A stretch of 62,175 nt of DNA from NCBI GenBank assembly GCA_018820275.1, contig JAHJOO010000027.1:1-62175 (forward strand). Direction: 5' to 3'. This stretch comes from Alphaproteobacteria bacterium (GTDB lineage Bacteria > Pseudomonadota > Alphaproteobacteria > Caulobacterales > Caulobacteraceae). The notes beneath the pieces were generated by a model, which saw only the letters and a list, made by a program, of their open reading frames with translations, did not search any database and was not told where the DNA came from. Shown piece by piece: positions 16,757-27,001 of this stretch; position 1 is the first letter of the stretch, and each line of letters begins with the position of its first letter. Made by a program: the position numbers and the translations under genes.

Positions 16757-17296
16757 GTGAGCGAGGCCGGTATGCGACTGGGCGGTTCCAATCTGGCGGC
16801 GGCGGCGATGGCGGTCGGGTCGGCCCTCACCGCGGCCTGGTGGCTGAGCCAGCTGGAAGGTCCGTCTCCGGCCCAGGCCGCCGTGCCCGTCGTCGTTCAG
16901 CAGGACTGGCCGCGCGACGCCGTCGGCGCGGGCGCGGCGCAGATTTTGCGGGCGCCCGACGGTCACTGGTGGGCCGACGCCATGGTCGACGGTCGGGCGG
17001 TGCGGCTGATGGTCGACACGGGGGCCACGGTGGTCGCCCTGACCCCCGCCGACGCCCGGCGGCTGGGCCTGACCCTGACCTCGCGGGACTTCTCGGAACA
17101 GATCACCACGGCCGCGGGTCCGGCCCGCGCCGCCCGCGTGCGCCTGGCCTCCCTGTCGGTGGGCACGGTCCACGTGGCCGACGTGGACGCCGTCGTCGTC
17201 GAGCGGGGTCTGCCGCACTCGCTTCTGGGCATGAGCTGGCTGAGCCGGCTGTCGGGCTTCGAGGCCTCCGCCGACGCCCTGACGCTGCGGCCCTAG
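16757..17296 (+). CDS. Membrane-anchored retropepsin-like aspartic protease (TIGR02281)
   Basis: A 179-residue protein with an N-terminal membrane helix or signal anchor (about 9-30) and a single retropepsin-like domain with the active-site motif MVDTGATVVALTP (about residues 91-103) and the conserved HSLLGMSWLSRL near the end. Such clan AA proteases act as homodimers, and the alphaproteobacterial group is periplasmic or membrane-bound with unknown substrates. The GTG at 16757 is the first start; an in-frame ATG five codons later (16772) is just as possible. It overlaps the converging TauE-like gene by four bases. Confidence 0.9.
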   Translation: MSEAGMRLGGSNLAAAAMAVGSALTAAWWLSQLEGPSPAQAAVPVVVQQDWPRDAVGAGAAQILRAPDGHWWADAMVDGRAVRLMVDTGATVVALTPADARRLGLTLTSRDFSEQITTAAGPARAARVRLASLSVGTVHVADVDAVVVERGLPHSLLGMSWLSRLSGFEASADALTLRP

Positions 17297-18104
17297 ACCG
17301 CCTTCACCACCACCGCGCCCGCCGCGATCAGCAGATAGATCGCGAACGCCCGCCGCAGCGTGCGCTTCGGCAGGCTGTGCGCCAGCTTCGCGCCCCACGG
17401 CGCGATCAGGCCCGTCACCGTCCCCATGATCAGGGCCGCGGGCACGTTGACCCAGCCCAGCGACAGGGGCGGGCGGCCCTCCGTGCCCCAGCCGAACACG
17501 ACGAACCCCAGCGTCGCCGCCGCGCCAATGGCCATGCCGAAGCCCGAGGCCGTCGCCACCGCCTGATGGATCGGCCGGCCGCACAGGGTCATCATCAGCC
17601 CGCCGAAACTGCCGCCGCCGATGCCCATCAGGGCCGACAGACCGCCGATGCCCGACCCCACGACGCGCCGGGCCCATCCGGTCGGCAGGTCGGGGGCCAG
17701 CCGGAATCCCTCGGGCGTCAGCGCCAGCTGCAGCGCCACCGCGCCCAGCCCCAGGCCGTAGACGATCGCCAGCCCCTCCATCGACGTCAGCCCGGCCACC
17801 CCCGCGCCGATCAGGGCCCCGATCCCGACCCACGGCGTCCACGCCGTCAGCGCCGCCTCGTCCACCGCGCCATGGCTCCGGTGCGCCTTCAGGCTGCGCC
17901 AGCTCGTGATGACGATGCTGAGCAGGCTGGACCCAACCGCCACGTGCAGGTTGCTCTCACCGCCGACGCCCAGGATCTCGAAGGCCCAGAACAGCACCGG
18001 CACGATCACCGTGCCGCCGCCGACGCCGAACAGGCCGGCGATGACGCCGGCGAACACCCCCGCCCCCAGCAGGGCGGCGATCAGGGTCAGGATTTCCGTC
18101 GCGC

Positions 18105-18108
<4 letters not shown>
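17293..18108 (-). CDS. TauE/SafE-family membrane transporter, second copy
   Basis: A 271-residue membrane protein with the duplicated TauE/SafE motifs GLFGVGGGTVIVPVL (about 24-38) and MGIGGGSFGGLMMTL (about 160-175). It is longer than, and clearly different from, the copy in the sulfide cluster. The start is GTG 18108, overlapping the dusA stop by four bases (GTGA), so the two are co-transcribed. Exported anion unknown; linkage to dusA gives no hint of the substrate. Confidence 0.9.
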
Positions 18109-19115
<1,007 letters not shown>

Positions 19116-19185
19116 GACGGCGGCCTCCTACACCAAATCCCCGGGGGGCGCGACGCGCCCCATTCCCGGCGCCGTCCGGCCCAAG

Positions 19186-19215
19186 TTGCAAATCCGTCAC
19201 AAGTCCGGCTAGGCT
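19186..19215 (+). promoter_or_regulatory. Possible promoter for the DUF4168-type gene
   Basis: TTGCAA (19186-19191) and TAGGCT (19210-19215) are spaced 18 bases apart, 111 bases before ATG 19326, in a gap of 210 bases that otherwise shows nothing. Confidence 0.35.
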
Positions 19216-19325
19216 CGGTCAACTCCCGGCCACAAGCCGGATCGGGAGCCGCGGAGCCCTCCGCCCGTCCCGGCGTTTGCCTTCCCGGGACCTCTCCTCC
19301 CCTTCTTCACGACCAAGGACAGTAC

Positions 19326-19916
19326 ATGCGCATCGCCCTTCTCGTCGCCGCCTCCGCCCTGGCCCTGACGGCCGCTCCGGCCTTGGCCCAGGAAACCGAC
19401 ACCCCGGCCGAGCCGACCGGCGCGGCGGCCCCCGCCGCCGGCGACTTCACCGACGCCGAGATCGAAGGCTTCGCCGCAGCCATGGCCAGGATCACCCCGA
19501 TCGCCCAGTCGCTGGCCGGCGCCGCGCCGACCGCGGAACAGCAGGCCGAAATGGCCGCCGCGATCGAGGCCTCGGGCCTGACCATCGACCGCTTCAACGC
19601 CATCGGCACGGCGGCCCGCGCCGACCGCGTCACCGGTGCCCGCGTGCTGGTCGCCCAGGCGCCGGCCGGCACGGTCGACGCCGGCGTGACCGATCAGGAA
19701 GTCGAGGCCTACGCCTCCGCCATGGCGAAGCTGACCCCGATCGCCCAGGCGCTGAACGGCGCTGCGCCGGACGAGGCGCAGCAGGCCGAGATGGCCGGCA
19801 TCGTGTCCGGCTCCGGCCTGTCGCTGGAGCGCTTCAACGAGATCAGCGCCGCCGCCTCGGCCGAACCGCGCCTGCGCGCCCGCGTCGGCCTCGCCGACGC
19901 CCGCGCCGGCCGCTGA
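19326..19916 (+). CDS. Exported protein with two tandem DUF4168-like domains
   Basis: A 196-residue exported protein. The signal peptide ends at ALA-QE (about 21/22). After an acidic alanine/proline linker come two copies of a helical domain of about 60 residues (about 41-100 and 121-180). Both share the pattern of T-D-x-E-(I/V)-E-x-(F/Y)-A-x-AMA, then TPIAQ-x-L, AAP, E/Q-QQAEMA and SGL-(T/S)-(I/L)-(D/E)-RFN. DUF4168 proteins normally carry one copy, so this is an internal duplication. Function unknown. A terminator follows after 22 bases, so it is a single-gene unit. Confidence 0.85.
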   Translation: MRIALLVAASALALTAAPALAQETDTPAEPTGAAAPAAGDFTDAEIEGFAAAMARITPIAQSLAGAAPTAEQQAEMAAAIEASGLTIDRFNAIGTAARADRVTGARVLVAQAPAGTVDAGVTDQEVEAYASAMAKLTPIAQALNGAAPDEAQQAEMAGIVSGSGLSLERFNEISAAASAEPRLRARVGLADARAGR

Positions 19917-19938
19917 TCCCAAGACCCGACGACGCGAC

Positions 19939-19965
19939 GGGGCGGGCCTCGGCCCGCCCCTTTTT
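19939..19965 (+). terminator. Intrinsic terminator after the DUF4168 gene
   Basis: A GC-rich stem GGGGCGGGC / GCCCGCCCC with a CTCG loop followed directly by TTTTT. It also separates the converging antiporter gene ending at 19974. Confidence 0.92.
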
Positions 19966-19973
19966 CGTGGGCG

Positions 19974-21815
19974 TCAGGCTTTCGCCTCGGCCTTTTCGAC
20001 GTCGTCCTCGTTCAGCAGTTGGCCCTCGCGGCGCGGCGTGACGTAGGGTGCCGGCTGCGGCGTCGCCATGTTGCCGCGCATCATGTGGCGGCCGGCCGTC
20101 AGTCCTCCGGCCAGCTGCAGGGTCAGTCGCTCGCTGTCGCGCCAGCGGACCTCCTCGACGGTCTCGTCCGCCTGGACCGGATCGAAGCCGAGGTTGACCA
20201 GCACCTCGTGGCCGAACGTCAGCGCGCTCTCGAAGGTCTCGCGGATCTGATAGTCGACGCCGGCCTGGATCAGCCGGATCGAATGGCCGCGATCGAAGGC
20301 CCGCACGAACAGCTTGGTCAGCGGGAACTCCGACTTGACCAGCTCCACGATCCGGTCCGCCTGCTCCGGCCTGTCGACGCACACCAGCACGGCTTCCGCC
20401 TTGTCGACCCCCGAGGCCCGCAGCACGTCCAGCCGCGTCCCGTCGCCATAGTAGACCTTGAAGCCGAAATTGCCGGCGACCTGGATCATCTCAACGTCGT
20501 TGTCGATGATCGACACGTCCACGTCGCGCGCCAGCAGCGACTGACAGACCACCTGGGCGAACCGGCCGAAGCCGACCACCAGCACGCGCTCGCGCAGGCC
20601 CTCGGCCTTCTCCACGCCCTCGGCCCCGTCGGGCGACAGGGTCTCGGCCGGCATGAAACGACCGACCACCATCGTCGTCAGCGGGGTCAGCACCATCGAC
20701 AGGATAACGATGGCCGTCATCGCCGCGCCCACCCGGGCGTCGAACACCCCGGCCGTCAGGGCGGCGGCGTACAGGACGAAGGCGAACTCGCCGCCCTGGG
20801 CGAACAGAACCGCCCGCTCCACCGCCTCGCGCTCCGTCGACCGGAACATCCGCGCCACGGCGTAGATGGCGACGGCCTTCACCGCCATGAAGGCGATCAC
20901 CCCGCCCAGGATCATCCGCCAGTCGGCCAGCACCACGCCGACGTCCAGGCTCATGCCGACGCTGAGGAAGAACAGGCCCAGCAGGATCGCGCGGAACGGC
21001 TCCACGTCCGCCTCCAGCTGGTGACGGAAGGTCGATTCCGACAGCAGCACCCCGGCCAGGAAGGCCCCCATGGCCATGGACAGCCCGCCCTCGCCCATCA
21101 GCCAGGCCGCGCCCACCGCCACGAACAGGGCGGCGAAGGTCATCACCTCGCGCCCGCCGTACTGCGCCAGGATCCGGAACACCGGGTTCATCAGGTATTT
21201 GCCGGCCAGGAAGACGACCGCGATCGCCCCCACCGCCAGACCGATGGTGCGCCACAGCGGCGGGGCCGCCTCGCCGGCCGTACCCAGCACACCGCCCAGC
21301 ACCGCCACCACGGCCAGCAGCGGCACGATGGCCAGGTCCTCCAGCAGCAGGATCGACACCGACCTCTGCCCCAGCGGCGTGCCCAGCTCGCCGCGCTCGT
21401 CCAGCATCTGCATGATCACCGCGGTCGAGCTCAGCACGAAGCCCATGGCGGCCACGAAGGCGACCGCGACCGACAGGCCCGCCGCCATCCCTGTGAGCGT
21501 CAGCAGCAGCCCGGCCGCGCCCACCTGGGCCGCGCCCAGTCCGAAGATGTCCCTGCGCAGGCTCCACAACCGCGCCGGCCGCATCTCCAGGCCGATGATG
21601 AACAGGAACATCACCACGCCCAGCTCGGCGACGTGCAGGATGGCCTCGGGCTCGCGCACCAGACCGATGCCCCAGGGCCCGACCAGCAGGCCCGCGGCGA
21701 GGTAGCCCAGCACCGACCCCAGCCCCAGCCGGCGGAACAGCGGCACCGCCACCACGGCCGTCGCCAGCAGCGCCACCGCATGCCCCAGCTCCAGCCCGCC
21801 GCCCGCTTCCGCCAT
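19974..21815 (-). CDS. CPA2 monovalent cation:proton antiporter (KefB/KefC type) with RCK domain
   Basis: A 613-residue antiporter. About 12 hydrophobic helices span residues 10-375, followed by a Rossmann RCK/TrkA-N domain beginning VLVVGFGRFAQVVCQSLLA that should bind NAD(H) or a similar ligand, and a short tail. Kef proteins lose K+ in exchange for H+ during electrophile stress; whether this one is glutathione-gated is not visible, since no KefF/KefG ancillary gene is adjacent. The start ATG 21815 is preceded by GGGGGA; an in-frame upstream extension lacks a ribosome binding site. Confidence 0.93.
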   Translation of the reverse strand: MAEAGGGLELGHAVALLATAVVAVPLFRRLGLGSVLGYLAAGLLVGPWGIGLVREPEAILHVAELGVVMFLFIIGLEMRPARLWSLRRDIFGLGAAQVGAAGLLLTLTGMAAGLSVAVAFVAAMGFVLSSTAVIMQMLDERGELGTPLGQRSVSILLLEDLAIVPLLAVVAVLGGVLGTAGEAAPPLWRTIGLAVGAIAVVFLAGKYLMNPVFRILAQYGGREVMTFAALFVAVGAAWLMGEGGLSMAMGAFLAGVLLSESTFRHQLEADVEPFRAILLGLFFLSVGMSLDVGVVLADWRMILGGVIAFMAVKAVAIYAVARMFRSTEREAVERAVLFAQGGEFAFVLYAAALTAGVFDARVGAAMTAIVILSMVLTPLTTMVVGRFMPAETLSPDGAEGVEKAEGLRERVLVVGFGRFAQVVCQSLLARDVDVSIIDNDVEMIQVAGNFGFKVYYGDGTRLDVLRASGVDKAEAVLVCVDRPEQADRIVELVKSEFPLTKLFVRAFDRGHSIRLIQAGVDYQIRETFESALTFGHEVLVNLGFDPVQADETVEEVRWRDSERLTLQLAGGLTAGRHMMRGNMATPQPAPYVTPRREGQLLNEDDVEKAEAKA

Positions 21816-21925
21816 GCCAATTCCCCCGTGACGCTTTCTGACGCTACCGCCTGCGGACAGCGCGCGCCACAGTTGCGCCCACATCGCCCGACGATCCTGC
21901 CGCCTCGCAGATGGGGAGAGGGACC

Positions 21926-23755
21926 ATGACCCGCAAAGCCGTCGCCGTTCTGGCCGGACTGTCGCTGCTGACCGCCCTGCCGCCGCCGCCCTTCGCCGTC
22001 GCCGCGACCCAGGACGGGGACGGCGAGGCCACGCCCGCCGCCTGCGCGCCGTTCGGGTTCAACGTCCCGTCCACGGATGACGACGGGATCGTGGTCGTGT
22101 CCGGCCATCGCGCGGCGGTCCCGCCCCCCGTGACATTGCCGATCGCCCCCACGAAGAAGGAGGACCGCGTCCAGTACGCGCCGACGCCGTTGGTCACCGT
22201 CCAGCGCGAGCAGTTGCTGGAGTCCGGCCAGGGCACGACGGTCGACTATCTGGCCACCGTCCCGGCGATGTCGAACTCCGTCGTCCCGCCCGGGTCGCCG
22301 CCCCCGCCGCCGGTGGTCAGACCGCCCGGCCCGCCGGTGCAAGGCGAGCCGGAACGCTATCCCGACGCTACGCCGAACCCGGTGCGCCGCACGTCGGAAC
22401 AGCCGGTCTCGACCTTCTCCATCGACGTGGATACCGCCGCCTACGCCAACGTGCGCCGCTTCGTGCGCGACGGCACCACCCCGCCGCGCGACGCCGTGCG
22501 GGTCGAGGAGATGGTCAACTATTTCACCTACGACCTGCCGCGCCCGGCCTCGGCGGCCGAGCCGTTCGCCGTCTCCACGTCCCTGGTCGCCTCGCCCTGG
22601 GCCGAGGGCCGCCAGGTGCTGCACGTGGCCCTCACCGGCTATGAGCTGCCCGCCGCCCAGCGTCGCCCGCTGAATCTGACCTTTCTCGTCGACGTGTCCG
22701 GTTCCATGTCCAGCCCGGACAAGCTGGGGCTGGCGCAGCGGTCCATGAACCTGGTCATCGACCGGATGCGACCGGGCGACACCATCGCGGTGACGACCTA
22801 TGCGTCCGGCGCGCGCGTTCTGCTGGCGCCCACGCCGGGGACCCAAAAGCTGAAGCTGCGCTGCGCCGTCGCCTCCCTGTCGTCGGGCGGCGGGACCGCC
22901 GGCGCCGCGGGCATGGTCAACGCCTATCAGCAGGCCGAGGCCGCCTTCGGCCGCGACAAGGTCAACCGCATCCTCATGTTCACCGACGGCGACTTCAACG
23001 TCGGCGTCACCGAGGACAAGTCGCTGGAGGACTATGTCGCCGGCAAGCGCCAGACGCGCATCTATCTGTCCGCGTACGGATTCGGACGCGGCAACTATCA
23101 GGACGCCCGCATGCAGGCGATCAGCCAGGCCGGCAACGGCACGGCCGCCTACGTCGACGATCTGGACGAGGCGCGGCGCCTGTTCGGCCCCCTGTTCGAC
23201 CGCGGCGCCTTCCCCATCGCCGACGACGTCAAGATCCAGGTCGAGTTCAACCCCGCCCGCGTCTCGGAATGGCGGCTGATCGGCTACGAGACCCGCCTGC
23301 TGAACGAGGCCGACTTCGCCAACGACCGCATCGACGCGGGCGAGGTCGGGTCCGGCGCGACCGTGGTCGCCCTGTACGAGATCACCCCCGTCGGCGGCCC
23401 GTCATGGATGCCCGAGCGCCGCTACGAGACCGCGACGCCCGCCGGCGATCCGTCGGGCGAGTGGGCCTTCGTCCAGGTGCGCTACAAGCTGCCGGGGCAG
23501 CCGAACTCCATCCTGATGCAGCATCCGGTGACGACGATCGACGGATCGCCGGGCACGGAGGTGCGCTGGGCCCTGGCCGTCGCGGGGGCCGCCCAGCTGC
23601 TCCGCGCCGATCCGTGGATGGCCCCCGACTTCGGCTGGGACCGCGTGATCGACTTGGCCCAGGGCGCGCGCGGCGACGATCCGTGGGGCGAGCGGGCCCA
23701 GTTCGTGCAGATCGCCCGCGCCGCCGAGGGACTGCCCCCGCGCCGAACGCCGTAG
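21926..23755 (+). CDS. von Willebrand factor A domain protein (YfbK type) with plug-like N-terminus
   Basis: A 609-residue exported protein. After a signal peptide (about 1-27) comes a region (about 50-120) that resembles a TonB-dependent receptor plug: a DDGIVVVSGHR box followed by VTVQREQLLESG, TTVDYLATVPAMSN. The conserved YfbK core follows: the vWF N-terminal segment (PVSTFSIDVDTAAYANVRRF), a vWA domain (about 250-415) with the MIDAS motif DVSGSMS (256-262), and a C-terminal DUF3520-like region. Function of the family is unknown. ATG 21926 is preferred to ATG 21911 because GGGAGAGGG precedes it. Confidence 0.9.
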   Translation: MTRKAVAVLAGLSLLTALPPPPFAVAATQDGDGEATPAACAPFGFNVPSTDDDGIVVVSGHRAAVPPPVTLPIAPTKKEDRVQYAPTPLVTVQREQLLESGQGTTVDYLATVPAMSNSVVPPGSPPPPPVVRPPGPPVQGEPERYPDATPNPVRRTSEQPVSTFSIDVDTAAYANVRRFVRDGTTPPRDAVRVEEMVNYFTYDLPRPASAAEPFAVSTSLVASPWAEGRQVLHVALTGYELPAAQRRPLNLTFLVDVSGSMSSPDKLGLAQRSMNLVIDRMRPGDTIAVTTYASGARVLLAPTPGTQKLKLRCAVASLSSGGGTAGAAGMVNAYQQAEAAFGRDKVNRILMFTDGDFNVGVTEDKSLEDYVAGKRQTRIYLSAYGFGRGNYQDARMQAISQAGNGTAAYVDDLDEARRLFGPLFDRGAFPIADDVKIQVEFNPARVSEWRLIGYETRLLNEADFANDRIDAGEVGSGATVVALYEITPVGGPSWMPERRYETATPAGDPSGEWAFVQVRYKLPGQPNSILMQHPVTTIDGSPGTEVRWALAVAGAAQLLRADPWMAPDFGWDRVIDLAQGARGDDPWGERAQFVQIARAAEGLPPRRTP

Positions 23756-23767
23756 TAGGCGGGGAGG

Positions 23768-24961
23768 GTGGAGACCCTCAGCCTCAGGACCGCCCGCCGC
23801 ATCGCCCTGGCCGCCCAGGGCTTCGGCCGCGCGCGCCCGGCGGTGCCCGACCGGCGGCACGTGCGCGATCTCGTGCGGCGTCTGGGCGTCGTGCAGATGG
23901 ACAGCGTCAACGTCCTGACGCGCACCCACTACCTGCCCAAGTTCGCCCGCCTCGGGGACTATCCGCGCGAGGCGCTGGAGGCCGAGGCCTGGGGCCCGCG
24001 GCGGGCGCTGTTCGAATACTGGGGCCATGAGGCCTCGCTGCTGCCGCTGGAGACCCAGCCCCTGCTGCGCTGGCGCATGGACCGCGCCCGCGACGGCGCC
24101 ATGTGGACCGGCCTGGCCCGCTTCGGCCGCGAGCGGCGCGACTACATCGACGGCGTGCTGGCCGAGATCGCGCGGCGCGGCCCGGTCACCGGCGGGGACT
24201 TCGCCACCGGGCCGCGCGGCGCGCCCGGCTGGTGGGAATGGTCGGACGGCAAGCGCGCGCTGGAATGGCTGTTCTGGGCCGGGCTGATCACGACGAAGAC
24301 CCGGCGCGGGTTCGAACGCGTCTATGACCTGACCGAGCGGGCGCTGCCGGCCCGCATCCTCGACCTGCCGACGCCGACCGAGGTCGACGCCCAGCGCGAG
24401 CTTGTCCGCCTCGCCGCGCGCACCATGGGCGTGGCGACCGGGGCCGACCTGCGCGACGTCTTCCGCCTGCCTCTGGCAGAAACCCGCGCGCGCGTCGCCG
24501 AACTGGTCGAGGCGGGCGAACTGACGCCCGTGGCGGTCGAGGGCTGGCGGCACACGGCGTATCTGGCCCCCGACGCCCGCGCCCCGCGCAAGGTGGCCGG
24601 CGACGCCCTGCTGTCGCCCTTCGACAACCTGATCTGGACCCGCGACCGCACCGAGCGCCTGTTCGGCGTGCGCGTCCGGCTGGAGATCTACACCCCGGCC
24701 GACAGGCGCCTGCACGGCTACTACGTCCTGCCCTTCCTTCAGGACGAGGCGATCACCGCCCGCGTCGACCTGAAGTCCGACCGCAAGGCCGGGGCGCTTT
24801 TGGTTCAAGCCGCCTGGCGCGAACCCGACGCGACGCCGGAGACGCCCGTGCGGCTGGCGGCGGAGCTGACGCGCATGGCCGGCTGGCTGGGGCTGGAGCG
24901 GGTGGAGGTGGTCGGGAAGGGGGATCTGGCCGAGGCGCTGGCGGGGGCATTGGTCGGGTGA
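23768..24961 (+). CDS. Winged-helix DNA glycosylase of the YcaQ/AlkX (HTH_42) family
   Basis: A 397-residue protein of the family that includes E. coli YcaQ (AlkX), which unhooks interstrand crosslinks. The N-terminus TARRIALAAQGF and the QxD motif in VVQMDSVNVL (Gln43, Asp45) match the catalytic motif of the YcaQ branch, as opposed to the QxQ of AlkZ. Other family marks are HYLPKFARLG, YWGHEASLLP and LLSPFDNLIWTRDRTERLF. The start is GTG 23768, 12 bases after the vWA gene; GGGGAGGG lies just upstream. It may share a transcript with the vWA gene. Confidence 0.92.
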   Translation: METLSLRTARRIALAAQGFGRARPAVPDRRHVRDLVRRLGVVQMDSVNVLTRTHYLPKFARLGDYPREALEAEAWGPRRALFEYWGHEASLLPLETQPLLRWRMDRARDGAMWTGLARFGRERRDYIDGVLAEIARRGPVTGGDFATGPRGAPGWWEWSDGKRALEWLFWAGLITTKTRRGFERVYDLTERALPARILDLPTPTEVDAQRELVRLAARTMGVATGADLRDVFRLPLAETRARVAELVEAGELTPVAVEGWRHTAYLAPDARAPRKVAGDALLSPFDNLIWTRDRTERLFGVRVRLEIYTPADRRLHGYYVLPFLQDEAITARVDLKSDRKAGALLVQAAWREPDATPETPVRLAAELTRMAGWLGLERVEVVGKGDLAEALAGALVG

Positions 24962-25028
24962 GAGGGGACGAGCCAAACGTCCGCTGAGGGTGGGAAGCGG
25001 TCATCAAGCCGTCTCCTTGGCCCCTGCC

Positions 25029-25286
25029 TCAGGGGGAGGATTTCGAGCGCATCATCTGCAAACCAAACCGGACCCCTCTAAAGGCGGCAACGAAGAGACC
25101 GAGAGGGATCAGAAACCGGACGAAGATTTCGATCTGCCAGAACCCCGCGCCCTGCGTCACGGCACGCCATAGGTAGTCCGACGCTCCCCAGACCGCGACT
25201 GCTGCGAGCAGCACCGACAGAATCACGATCATGCCGCCGTTCAAGAGGGTTGCCGCTCTTTCTTCCGGACCATCGATCTGCGTCAC
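25029..25286 (-). CDS. Small two-helix membrane protein, unknown
   Basis: An 85-residue protein with two hydrophobic helices (about 17-40 and 50-72), a polar N-terminus (TQIDGPEERA) and a basic tail. It begins with GTG 25286 and has AAGGGA nine bases upstream. The stretch is visibly less GC-rich than its neighbours, and the 437-base space between the glycosylase and aldehyde dehydrogenase genes holds only this frame. No family is recognised; it could be a recent arrival. Confidence 0.5.
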   Translation of the reverse strand: MTQIDGPEERAATLLNGGMIVILSVLLAAVAVWGASDYLWRAVTQGAGFWQIEIFVRFLIPLGLFVAAFRGVRFGLQMMRSKSSP

Positions 25287-25398
25287 TGGCTTGTCCCTTT
25301 GTCCGTGGTCACCGTAGCATAAGCGGAGCGGCGCGCGGTCCGCCCTGGGTCGGGAACCGTCGCCAACGCCTCATCCGACAGCGGACGGCGGGCCTGCC

Positions 25399-26892
25399 TC
25401 ACACCTCGAACTTCACCCCCTGGGCCAGCGGCAGGGCGCGGCTGAAGTTCACGGTCTGGGTCTGGCGGCGCATATAGGCCTTCCAGGCGTCCGAGCCGCT
25501 CTCGCGCCCGCCGCCGGTGTCCTTCTCGCCGCCGAAGGCGCCGCCGATCTCGGCCCCGCTCGGGCCGATGTTGACGTTGGCGATGCCGCAGTCGCTGCCC
25601 CAGGCCGACAGGAAGGCCTCGGCCTCGCGCACGCTGTCGGTGAAGACGCAGGAGCTCAGCCCCTGCGGCACGGCGTTCTGAAGCGCCACCGCCTCATCGA
25701 AGTCGCGCCACGTCAGCACGTACAGGATCGGCGCGAAGGTCTCGTGTTCGACCACCGCCGTCTGCGCCGGCATGCGCACGATGGCGGGCCGGACGTAGGC
25801 CCCGTCGCCCTCCAGCCGCGTCCCGCCGACCACGACCTCGCCGCCCTCGGCCACCGCCTGCGCCAGCGCCCGGTCGCAGGCCTCGGCCGCGTCGGCGTCG
25901 ATCAGCGGCCCGACGAGCGTGCCGGCCTCGCGCGGATCGCCGACGGGCAGGGTCTCATAGGCCGCCGCCAGCCGGCCGATCAGCGCCTCGGCCACGTCCG
26001 CGTGCACCAGCAGGCGACGCAGGGTGGTGCACCGCTGGCCGCAGGTGCCCACGGCCGAGAAGGCGACGGCGCGCACCGCCATGTCCAGATCGGCCGAGGG
26101 CGTCACGATCATGGCGTTGTTGCCGCCCAGCTCCAGCAGGCTGCGCCCCAGCCGCGCCGCCACCGTCTGCGCCACCGCCCGGCCCATGCGCGTCGATCCG
26201 GTCGCCGAGACCAGCGGGATGCGCGCGTCGGCGCTCAGCGTCTCACCCGCCGCGCGCCCGCCGATCACGACCTGCGACAGGCCCGCGGGGGCGTCGCCGA
26301 ACCGGGCCAGCGCGCGGTCGAACACGGCCTGGGTCGCCAGCGCCGTCAGCGGCGTCTTCTCCGACGGCTTCCAGATCACCGGGTCGCCGCACACCAGCGC
26401 CAGCGCCGCGTTCCACGCCCACACCGCAACGGGGAAGTTGAAGGCCGAGATCACCAGCACCGGCCCCAGCGGCTGCCACGTCTCGCGCATGTGGTGCCCC
26501 GGCCGCTCGCTGGGCATCGTCAGGCCGTACAGCTGCCGCGACAGGCCCACGGCGAAGTCGCAGACGTCGATCATCTCCTGCACCTCGCCCAAGCCCTCGG
26601 AGGTGATCTTGCCGGCCTCCAGCGTGACCAGCATGGCCAGGTCGGCCTTGGCCGCGCGCAGCTCCTCGCCGAACAGCCGGACCAGCTCGCCCCGCCGCGG
26701 GGCCGGCACGCGCCGCCAGGCGGCGAAGGCCGCGGCCGAACGGGCGACGAGTCCGTCCAGGTCGCCCGTCTGGGCCAGCGCCGGCCCCGTCGAGCCGTCG
26801 ACCGGCGACCGCGGGGTCAGGCCGTCCTCCGCCCGGGCGGCCGAAACGCCCAGCCCGTCCAGAATCGCCCACGCCTGTTCGATCGCCGTCAT
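25399..26892 (-). CDS. Aldehyde dehydrogenase, ALDH7/alpha-aminoadipic semialdehyde type
   Basis: A 497-residue NAD(P)-dependent aldehyde dehydrogenase. Catalytic Cys288 lies in CGQRCTTLRR and general base Glu254 in LLELGGNNA; the cofactor motif is SATGSTRMG. The pattern of GTCGQRCTTLRRL, with GPSGAEIGGAFGGEK near the end, marks the ALDH7 (antiquitin/AmaB) branch, which oxidises alpha-aminoadipic semialdehyde in lysine breakdown. No other lysine-catabolic gene is adjacent, so the substrate is a family-level inference. The start ATG 26892 gives normal length; a longer open frame continues upstream under the opposite-strand CBS gene and is not real. Confidence 0.92.
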   Translation of the reverse strand: MTAIEQAWAILDGLGVSAARAEDGLTPRSPVDGSTGPALAQTGDLDGLVARSAAAFAAWRRVPAPRRGELVRLFGEELRAAKADLAMLVTLEAGKITSEGLGEVQEMIDVCDFAVGLSRQLYGLTMPSERPGHHMRETWQPLGPVLVISAFNFPVAVWAWNAALALVCGDPVIWKPSEKTPLTALATQAVFDRALARFGDAPAGLSQVVIGGRAAGETLSADARIPLVSATGSTRMGRAVAQTVAARLGRSLLELGGNNAMIVTPSADLDMAVRAVAFSAVGTCGQRCTTLRRLLVHADVAEALIGRLAAAYETLPVGDPREAGTLVGPLIDADAAEACDRALAQAVAEGGEVVVGGTRLEGDGAYVRPAIVRMPAQTAVVEHETFAPILYVLTWRDFDEAVALQNAVPQGLSSCVFTDSVREAEAFLSAWGSDCGIANVNIGPSGAEIGGAFGGEKDTGGGRESGSDAWKAYMRRQTQTVNFSRALPLAQGVKFEV

Positions 26893-27001
26893 CGTCCGCC
26901 CTCCGCTCGCCGCCCGCATAGCCGCCGCGCGGGCCGGGCGGAACCCCGGGCCGCGCGCCGGGTTCTGTCGGCACCCCCCGAAAGCTTGAGAGGACAAGAC
27001 C

